From NCBI GenBank assembly GCA_018434645.1, contig JAHDOX010000140.1, positions 1 through 20,711 on the forward strand: a stretch of DNA of 20,711 bases, written 5' to 3'. Made by a program: the position numbers and the translations under genes. Shown piece after piece: positions 15,780 through 20,711 of the stretch. Source of the DNA: Synergistales bacterium (GTDB lineage Bacteria; Synergistota; Synergistia; Synergistales; Thermovirgaceae). Position 1 is the stretch's first letter. Every line of letters begins with the position of its first letter. The notes under the pieces were generated by a model. The model made no database searches, had not been told where the DNA came from, and worked only from the letters and a program-made list of their open reading frames with translations.

Positions 15780-15820
15780 AGGGCCTACTGTAACTCTTAA
15801 GAAATAGGCCCTAAGGCCCT
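15780..15820. promoter_or_regulatory. Hairpin with two alternative right arms upstream of mraZ
   Basis: AGGGCCTA (15780-15787) can pair with TAGGCCCT (15805-15812), or with AGGCCCT (15814-15820, 7 bp). No T tract follows on either strand, so it is not a clear terminator. In the 15702-15835 gap I see only this element, AT-rich sequence with a short TAAT-type repeat near 15767-15778, and a weak -10-like TTAAAT at 15831-15836. Confidence 0.4.
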
Positions 15821-15835
15821 CTCACGTCGATTAAA

Positions 15836-15881
15836 TGGTGATAGAGTGGAGCAAAGTGGCAGGTAATGGCATAAAATGGGA
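15836..15881 (+). promoter_or_regulatory. MraZ operator: periodic TGG boxes in front of mraZ
   Basis: TGG occurs at 15836, 15847, 15857, 15867 and 15877, with spacings of 11, 10, 10 and 10 bp. The surrounding bases are also similar (AAAGTGGCA-like). MraZ in E. coli binds direct TGGGN repeats separated by 5 bp, that is with 10-bp period, ahead of its own gene, so this is very likely the autoregulatory operator. The last box, TGGGAGGAAA, contains the mraZ ribosome-binding site. Confidence 0.8.
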
Positions 15882-15891
15882 GGAAATTTCC

Positions 15892-16317
15892 ATGCTTGTG
15901 GGAACCTATGAACACAAGATGGACGCAAAAGGACGTATAGTTTTGCCTTCCCGGTTTCGCGAAGAGCTGGGAGATGGAGCTATTGCGACAATAGGAATAG
16001 ACCGTTGCGTTGCTGTTTACTCTGCAGAAGATTGGGAGAACATCCTGGAGCGCCTGCAAAGGTTACCCTTTTCAAAAGGGAAGACCCGAGACTTTACAAG
16101 ACTGCTTCTCGCAATGGCGCACGAGGTACAAATAGATTCGTCGGGGCGAGCCCTGATCCCGCCCCACCTGAGAAATCACGGAGAATTATCGCAAGAGGTA
16201 AGCATTGTCGGTGTCGGTGACCATATCGAACTTTGGAATAAGAACACCTGGAGTTCCTATGTCGAAGAAGTCAGGAACGAACTTCCTGAAATAGCAGAGG
16301 AGGTCGAGGGGCTGTGA
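15892..16317 (+). CDS. mraZ: MraZ, transcriptional regulator of the division/cell-wall cluster
   Basis: 141-residue DNA-binding protein with two AbrB-like (SpoVT-AbrB) half-domains. The first contains MDAKGRIVLPSRFRE near the N terminus and the second DSSGRALIPPHLR about 75 residues later. ATG 15892 gives the family's usual start (MLVGTYEHKMDAKGR) and length, and GGGAGG at 15878-15883 is well placed; an in-frame ATG at 15835 would read through the operator repeats and is rejected. It overlaps rsmH by 4 bp (GTGA) and heads the dcw operon. By analogy with E. coli it should repress this operon through the repeats immediately upstream. Confidence 0.95.
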   Translation: MLVGTYEHKMDAKGRIVLPSRFREELGDGAIATIGIDRCVAVYSAEDWENILERLQRLPFSKGKTRDFTRLLLAMAHEVQIDSSGRALIPPHLRNHGELSQEVSIVGVGDHIELWNKNTWSSYVEEVRNELPEIAEEVEGL

Positions 16318-17246
16318 TAGAACACGTCCCAGTAATGGTTGCCGAAATATGCGACGTCCTGGCCTCTTCCGACCATCTGGAGAGAATCGTAGATGCGACT
16401 GTAGGCCTTGGCGGCTATTCTGAAGCGTTCCTGAAAAGGTGGCCAAACCTACAGATACTTGGAATAGATCGCGACAGCCAGGCGCTCGAAAGGGCTCAAG
16501 TAAGACTTAAGGACTTCGGTGACAGAATTTTTTTCAGGCAGGGAAATTTCAGGTACATCGATAAGATTCTCAAAGAAGAAAACTGGGAAGGACCTGATGC
16601 TATTGTATTTGATCTTGGGGTTTCGAACCTCCAGTTGTCGGTCCCGGAAAGGGGGTTTTCTTTCGACCACGACGGCCCGCTGGACATGAGGATGGGTAAA
16701 GCGGCTAACGGTCCCGCTCCTTCGATTACCGCCGAAGAGCTTGTTAATACCTGCTCTTTCGAGGAACTGGCGAAAATTTTCAAAGAATACGGCGAGGAAA
16801 GGTTTTCGTTGAAAATCGCAAGAGGTATCGTGAGGCATCGCGAACGAAACGGTCCTATTACCAGTACGCAGGAACTGGTCAGTGTCATCCGTCAGACCAT
16901 ACCCGCTCCGGTACAAAGAAAGATAAGGAGGAATCCTGCCAGAAAGGTTTTTCAGTCTCTGCGGATCGCCGTAAACGATGAACTCAGGGCACTTGAAGAG
17001 GGAATCGAAGGCTGCCGACGAACGGCAAAACCCGGGATGACCGTTGTATTTGTCAGTTACCACTCCCTGGAAGACCGAATAGTGAAACACAGTTTGCGTC
17101 AGTGGTACACAGAGGGACTGGGAGTTTTTTTACACCGCGGGGGGCTGAAACCCTCGGAACAGGAAATTCTCGAAAACAGGAAGGCACGCAGTGCGAGACT
17201 TCGGGCTTTTTCTTTTAAGAACGTAACCTCTTATGGAACGAGGTGA
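16314..17246 (+). CDS. rsmH: 16S rRNA (cytosine-1402-N4)-methyltransferase
   Basis: 310-residue SAM-dependent methyltransferase (MraW) acting on C1402 in the decoding centre of 16S rRNA. It opens EHVPVMVAEI and has the SAM motif DATVGLGGYSEAFL, a slightly divergent form of the usual DGTxGxGGHS. It continues with FDLGVSNLQL, GPLDMRM, RIAVNDELRALE and FVSYHSLEDRIVK, all landmark segments. The start is GTG 16314, sharing GTGA with the mraZ stop; GAGGAGG upstream is the ribosome-binding site. Length is normal and no catalytic landmark is missing. Confidence 0.96.
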   Translation: MIEHVPVMVAEICDVLASSDHLERIVDATVGLGGYSEAFLKRWPNLQILGIDRDSQALERAQVRLKDFGDRIFFRQGNFRYIDKILKEENWEGPDAIVFDLGVSNLQLSVPERGFSFDHDGPLDMRMGKAANGPAPSITAEELVNTCSFEELAKIFKEYGEERFSLKIARGIVRHRERNGPITSTQELVSVIRQTIPAPVQRKIRRNPARKVFQSLRIAVNDELRALEEGIEGCRRTAKPGMTVVFVSYHSLEDRIVKHSLRQWYTEGLGVFLHRGGLKPSEQEILENRKARSARLRAFSFKNVTSYGTR

Positions 17247-17251
17247 GACGC

Positions 17252-17704
17252 ATGCCTGCGGAAGTAACTCTTGAAACAGTTCGACCTTCACGGCACGCTA
17301 AGACCGGGAAAAGCAGGCTTTTTTGTCTCGTTTCTTGTATAATCCTGACGACCTTGCTGACAGGGCTGGTGGGTTTAAGACTTTATTCCTTATCCCTCGA
17401 ATACAGGCTTGCCAGGCTACAACAAGAAATACTGACTAAAGAGGATACATGCACCCGCCTTGAAAAGGAGCTTGCCGGCCTTATGAGTCCTTCGCGGGTC
17501 TTTGCCAAGGCAATGAACGATTTGGGAATGGGAAACGCGCCCAAGGTTGTCGTAGTAAGGGTAAATACCGGTAATGAACCGGTGTTGGCTGCACAAGGCG
17601 CAAAAGGAACGCGGATCGCCCTGTCAGAAAATCAAGAGAGGGAAGGTTCAATAATCGCCGGAATCCTGAATCTTTTCACACGCAAGGCTTCGGCGCGCCA
17701 ATAA
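17252..17704 (+). CDS. ftsL: FtsL-like cell-division protein
   Basis: 150-residue bitopic membrane protein. It has a short basic cytoplasmic tail (to about residue 21), one membrane helix at about 22-43 (CLVSCIILTTLLTGLVGL), then an extracytoplasmic coiled coil at about 47-76, and MSPSRVFAKAMNDLGM, which resembles the end of the FtsL coiled-coil domain. FtsL works with FtsB/DivIC to activate septal peptidoglycan synthesis. Primary sequence is weakly conserved; identity rests on topology and its invariable place between rsmH and ftsI. ATG 17252 is chosen because GAGGTGAG at 17240-17247 is well spaced; GTG 17243 overlaps the rsmH stop. The 60-residue tail after the coiled coil is longer than in many homologues. 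Confidence 0.82.
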   Translation: MPAEVTLETVRPSRHAKTGKSRLFCLVSCIILTTLLTGLVGLRLYSLSLEYRLARLQQEILTKEDTCTRLEKELAGLMSPSRVFAKAMNDLGMGNAPKVVVVRVNTGNEPVLAAQGAKGTRIALSENQEREGSIIAGILNLFTRKASARQ

Positions 17705-17740
17705 ACCCGATATCTCGCCAGAGAGGATTTGCAATGTATC

Positions 17741-19387
17741 ATGCGACGATTCCCCGGTTTTCACTGGATCATTATCCTTTTATGTTTTTTCCCGCTTTTT
17801 ATTCGATTGTACCTTTTGCATTTCAACCCGGATCCAAGAGTCATATCTCAGGCGAAATCACAATATTGGGCGCGCATTACTGTAAGCACAACCAGAGGAA
17901 CCGTCGAGGACACCAACGGAATTCCACTCGCCCTGTCATCTCCAGCTACCAGTTTTTTTATTGACCCGACGGTTTGGGATCCTGCAAACGCCAAGCTCCT
18001 GAAACCCTATGTTTCCAATGATCGTTACGCAAGGCTCCAGACAAAACTCCCCGGCAGGTATTTTTCCGTAGCAAGGAAGGTAGACACAAAAAAGGCAGAA
18101 GAAATTATTGCCCTGAAGATCCCGGGGCTTTTTTACATAAAAGAAACAAACCATGTGTACCCGCAAGGACGAACCCTTTCCCACGTTCTAGGGTTCTGCA
18201 ACATCGATGAAAAAGGTCTGGCGGGGCTGGAGCTGTCCTGGGATCATCTGCTGTATTCGCCGCCGCAAAGCAGAATTTTTGCGAAAGATGCCAGCGGAAA
18301 TATTGTGGATATTTCTCCTGAAGACGGGCTCGGCGCATCTCCTGAAACGGGTGTCCTTCGCCTGACCATAGATTCCAGGTTCCAGCACATAGTTGAAAAA
18401 CGCTTGGCCGACGCCTTCGCCAAACATAAGGCTGAATGGGCCGCCATCATTATGGTCGATCCATTAAGCGGAGAAATACAGGCAATGTGCAGCATGCCGG
18501 ATTTCGACCCAAACCGCAGGGAAACCTTTACACAACAAGAAGCCCTCCTGAACAACGCAATAGGCAGGGTTTACGAACCCGGTTCTACGTTCAAACCAGT
18601 CATAGCAGGAATTGCCCTTTCCAACGGGATAACGAATGTCCGGGGAAGGTTTGAATGTAAGGGTAAAATTCGTATAGCCGACGTTGTCATCCATGATATA
18701 ACGTCTCATGGCAAACTCGATTTTCCAGGCCTTCTTATAGAATCCTGCAACGTAGGCATGGCCTCTATCGGCAACAGGATGGATCCCCATTTGACATACT
18801 CTTCCCTAAAGCAATGGGGGTTCGGTTCTCCCTCGGGTGTAGGTTTGCCCGGAGAGGAAGTGGGGCTTTTAAACCCTCCCGACCAATGGAGAGGCTCCGT
18901 CCCCGCCAATATTGCGATAGGACAAGGACTGGGTGTTACGCCCCTTCAGATGACGATGGCCCTTTCCGCCGTCATTAACGGAGGCCACGTAATGAAACCG
19001 TATATAGTACGGGAAGCTCTGTCTTCCGACGGAAAAATCGTTTACAAGGGAAATCCTGAAAAATTGTACACCGTTCTTTCAGACAAAACTTCGGAGTACC
19101 TCAAAGGCGTTCTGGAACAAGTCGTAACCAAAGGAACGGGACGCACGGCTTTTTTGGGTGACCCACGAGTCGGTGGCAAGACCGGAACCGCACAGGTAGC
19201 AAAAGGCGGCGTTTATTTGAAAAAAACCTACGTCTCTTCCTTTGTCGGCTTTTGGCCCGTTGAACGCCCCAGACACCTTTTGTTTGTAGCAATAGGGCAC
19301 CCAAGGGGAGGAGAATATCTTGGGGGAAGGGTAGCCGCTCCGGTATTTAGGAAGATTCTCGAAGATGTGTTAAAAATAACCTCGTGA
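17741..19387 (+). CDS. ftsI: Penicillin-binding protein, FtsI/PBP3-type transpeptidase
   Basis: 548-residue class B penicillin-binding protein that cross-links septal peptidoglycan. An N-terminal membrane anchor covers about residues 8-27, followed by the dimerisation domain (ITVSTTRGTVEDTNG; HVLGFCNIDEKGLAGLE). The transpeptidase domain carries all three active-site motifs: S282-TFK-285 (EPGSTFK), SCN at 335-337, and KTG at 480-482 (GGKTGTAQ). There is no PASTA domain at the C terminus, so it is FtsI rather than SpoVD/PBP2x type. The start is uncertain: ATG 17741 reads MRRFPGFHW, but the best ribosome-binding site (AGAGGA, 17722-17727) is 13 nt away; TTG 17729 is too close. It lies 36 bp after ftsL. 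Confidence 0.94.
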   Translation: MRRFPGFHWIIILLCFFPLFIRLYLLHFNPDPRVISQAKSQYWARITVSTTRGTVEDTNGIPLALSSPATSFFIDPTVWDPANAKLLKPYVSNDRYARLQTKLPGRYFSVARKVDTKKAEEIIALKIPGLFYIKETNHVYPQGRTLSHVLGFCNIDEKGLAGLELSWDHLLYSPPQSRIFAKDASGNIVDISPEDGLGASPETGVLRLTIDSRFQHIVEKRLADAFAKHKAEWAAIIMVDPLSGEIQAMCSMPDFDPNRRETFTQQEALLNNAIGRVYEPGSTFKPVIAGIALSNGITNVRGRFECKGKIRIADVVIHDITSHGKLDFPGLLIESCNVGMASIGNRMDPHLTYSSLKQWGFGSPSGVGLPGEEVGLLNPPDQWRGSVPANIAIGQGLGVTPLQMTMALSAVINGGHVMKPYIVREALSSDGKIVYKGNPEKLYTVLSDKTSEYLKGVLEQVVTKGTGRTAFLGDPRVGGKTGTAQVAKGGVYLKKTYVSSFVGFWPVERPRHLLFVAIGHPRGGEYLGGRVAAPVFRKILEDVLKITS

Positions 19388-19470
19388 TAAAAGAGAGCTT
19401 TTCCTTTTGGCTCGGTCCTGTTAAAGCTTTACAAGATAGTTGTTTTCATAAAACTCCTGGAGGTTCGCAG

Positions 19471-20711
19471 ATGAAATTGGTCGGTATTTTCCCCATGCTC
19501 GAAAGTTACGGAGAGCTGGAAAGGGTTATTCCCCCCGATGGAATGACGCGGGAAGGGTGCGGGGCAATAGAAATAAATGATTGTTTCCACGACACGAGAA
19601 AAACAAAGGGGAACAGCCTTTTCGCCTGCGTGCCGGGTAAATGCCACGACGGGCACGATTTTGCCGATGAAGCTATCCGCTATGGAGCCGTAGCTCTTGT
19701 TTGCGAAAGGGAATTGCCCGGAAAAGCTGTTCCACAAATCATAGTAAAAGATGTACGACGCGTTCTGGGTTACATTTCCGCAAAAATCCACGGAAATCCC
19801 GCGAACTCCCTGTTCATGGTTGCCGTGACCGGGACAAACGGGAAGACCACCACGACTTATATGATACGCTCCATTCTTGAGGCGGCAGGCTATAAAACCG
19901 GGATGATAGGAACCGTTTCCTATGACACAGGGAAGGGAGCCGTCGAAGCCGACAGAACGACACCGGAATCGTCGGATGTCCAGAGAATGCTGGCGGAAAT
20001 GCTTCATAACGATTGCGCCGCCTGTGTAATGGAAGCTTCATCTCACGGCCTAGTATTAGGGAGGCTGTCCGGTTGCCTTTTCGACACCGCTGTTTTTACG
20101 AATCTTACCGAAGAACACCTTGATTTTCACAAAGATATGGAGACATATTTCTCGGCAAAGTCTCTTCTTTTTACAAAATACATGAAAGAAAAATCCCTTG
20201 CGGTAATTAACTGCGATGATCCTTACGGGAAACGATTTCAGGAGATAGCCGGAGGGAAAACAGTCCTTTACGGCATCAAAAACGCCCCTCGGCAAGACGA
20301 AACATTTTTGTATGGAAAAATACGCTCCATGAATATAACGGGGTCTTCCGTCGAGATCCGGTATTTCGAGGGAAAATCCTGTTCCCGTTTCTCTCTCGAA
20401 ATTCCGCTCGTTGGTCGGTATAACGTCTATAATGCCCTTGCAGCCGGCGCCTTTGGTCTGGGCTCGGATATCGACGCTGAAACTGTCCGCAAGGGAGTTT
20501 TTGCTGTAAAGACCGTTCCAGGCAGACTGGAGAAATTGCGGTTCGAAGGTGGACCTTCCGTCATAGTGGATTATGCCCATACACCGGATGCCCTCGAGAA
20601 AGTACTCGAGGCGACCAGGGAAATCTGCAAGGGGAACATCTGGCTTGTCTTTGGACTTGGCGGGGACCGTTACAAAGAAAATCGGCCGGTAATGGGCAAG
20701 ATAGCGGCGCA
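19471..20711 (+). CDS. murE: UDP-MurNAc-tripeptide synthetase MurE (3' end outside the window)
   Basis: Cytoplasmic ligase that adds the third amino acid to UDP-MurNAc-L-Ala-D-Glu; 413 codons are present with no stop before the window edge. The N-terminal UDP-substrate domain includes DTRKTKGNSLFACVPG. The ATP loop TGTNGKTT is at residues 120-127. TTPES, EASSHGL, FTNLTEEHLDFH and the carbamoylated-lysine region SAKSLLF follow, then GRYNVYNALAA and the last domain with DYAHTPDAL and FGLGGDRYKENRP. The signature that distinguishes diaminopimelate from lysine (DNPR versus other) would lie beyond the end, so the stem-peptide type cannot be called. TGGAGGT (19458-19464) is the ribosome-binding site. 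The 83-bp gap after ftsI shows no clear signal. Confidence 0.96.
   Translation, partial: MKLVGIFPMLESYGELERVIPPDGMTREGCGAIEINDCFHDTRKTKGNSLFACVPGKCHDGHDFADEAIRYGAVALVCERELPGKAVPQIIVKDVRRVLGYISAKIHGNPANSLFMVAVTGTNGKTTTTYMIRSILEAAGYKTGMIGTVSYDTGKGAVEADRTTPESSDVQRMLAEMLHNDCAACVMEASSHGLVLGRLSGCLFDTAVFTNLTEEHLDFHKDMETYFSAKSLLFTKYMKEKSLAVINCDDPYGKRFQEIAGGKTVLYGIKNAPRQDETFLYGKIRSMNITGSSVEIRYFEGKSCSRFSLEIPLVGRYNVYNALAAGAFGLGSDIDAETVRKGVFAVKTVPGRLEKLRFEGGPSVIVDYAHTPDALEKVLEATREICKGNIWLVFGLGGDRYKENRPVMGKIAA

Noticed and set aside
15835..15891. N-terminal extension of MraZ from ATG 15835
   Set aside because: It would translate the TGG operator repeats and the ribosome-binding site; ATG 15892 gives the family start and length.
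16449..17090. Long antisense frame (213 codons) opposite rsmH, and similar ones opposite korB (3097-3687) and ntpA (11421-12008)
   Set aside because: Each is fully opposite a gene with intact family motifs, has no recognisable domain and no independent operon context; typical shadow frames.
17734..17964. 76-codon frame at the ftsI start
   Set aside because: It is out of frame with ftsI, whose membrane anchor and dimerisation domain occupy the same bases.
1..20711. Mobile elements, phage genes, CRISPR repeats, toxin-antitoxin or defence systems
   Set aside because: No transposase, integrase, repeat array or defence-type domain was seen on either strand; every long gene belongs to a known core family.

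Overview
This is a core-genome stretch from an anaerobic bacterium. The gene complement is a ferredoxin-dependent 2-oxoacid oxidoreductase, an FAD amine/imino-acid dehydrogenase with its own [2Fe-2S] partner, and a nine-gene V/A-type ATPase whose rotor subunit carries Na+ ligands. Balanced base composition, a cell-wall (dcw) cluster and a type A RNase P RNA complete the picture. Together these suggest an amino-acid-fermenting diderm of the Synergistota type. That taxonomic call is inference; a clostridial or other anaerobic lineage is not excluded. All recognisable genes are on the + strand, and I see no mobile element, CRISPR array or defence system.

Layout. (1) 1-1454: tail of an amine/imino-acid dehydrogenase operon, with a small BFD-type [2Fe-2S] protein overlapping an FAD oxidoreductase by 4 bp; the larger partner expected upstream lies outside the window. 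(2) 1628-4436: korDABC, a four-subunit 2-oxoacid:ferredoxin oxidoreductase with its own promoter, a non-ATG first start codon and a terminator-like hairpin behind it. (3) 4564-5973: rlmD/rumA-like 23S rRNA uracil methyltransferase. (4) 6041-6116: tRNA-Gly(CCC) with encoded CCA. (5) 6239-15228: V-type ATPase operon in the order G-I-K-E-C-F-A-B-D, with a near-consensus promoter and a strong intrinsic terminator. This is the order of the Enterococcus hirae ntp operon as I recall it. (6) 15268-15701: rnpB with its own -10 box. (7) 15836-20711: start of the dcw cluster, mraZ-rsmH-ftsL-ftsI-murE, with murE cut by the window edge.

How the parts fit. The FAD dehydrogenase and the 2-oxoacid oxidoreductase fit successive oxidative steps in amino-acid breakdown: amine or imino acid to oxoacid, then oxoacid to acyl-CoA plus reduced ferredoxin. 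The V-ATPase would interconvert ATP and a Na+ gradient. The dcw genes make and divide the wall. The clearest regulatory signal is a set of five TGG boxes, four of them at exact 10-bp spacing, just ahead of mraZ. This matches the known MraZ autoregulatory site, and the last box merges with the mraZ ribosome-binding site.

I did not find a convincing undescribed system. The findings are regulatory palindromes and hairpins, the Na+ site, and the dehydrogenase/oxidoreductase neighbourhood.
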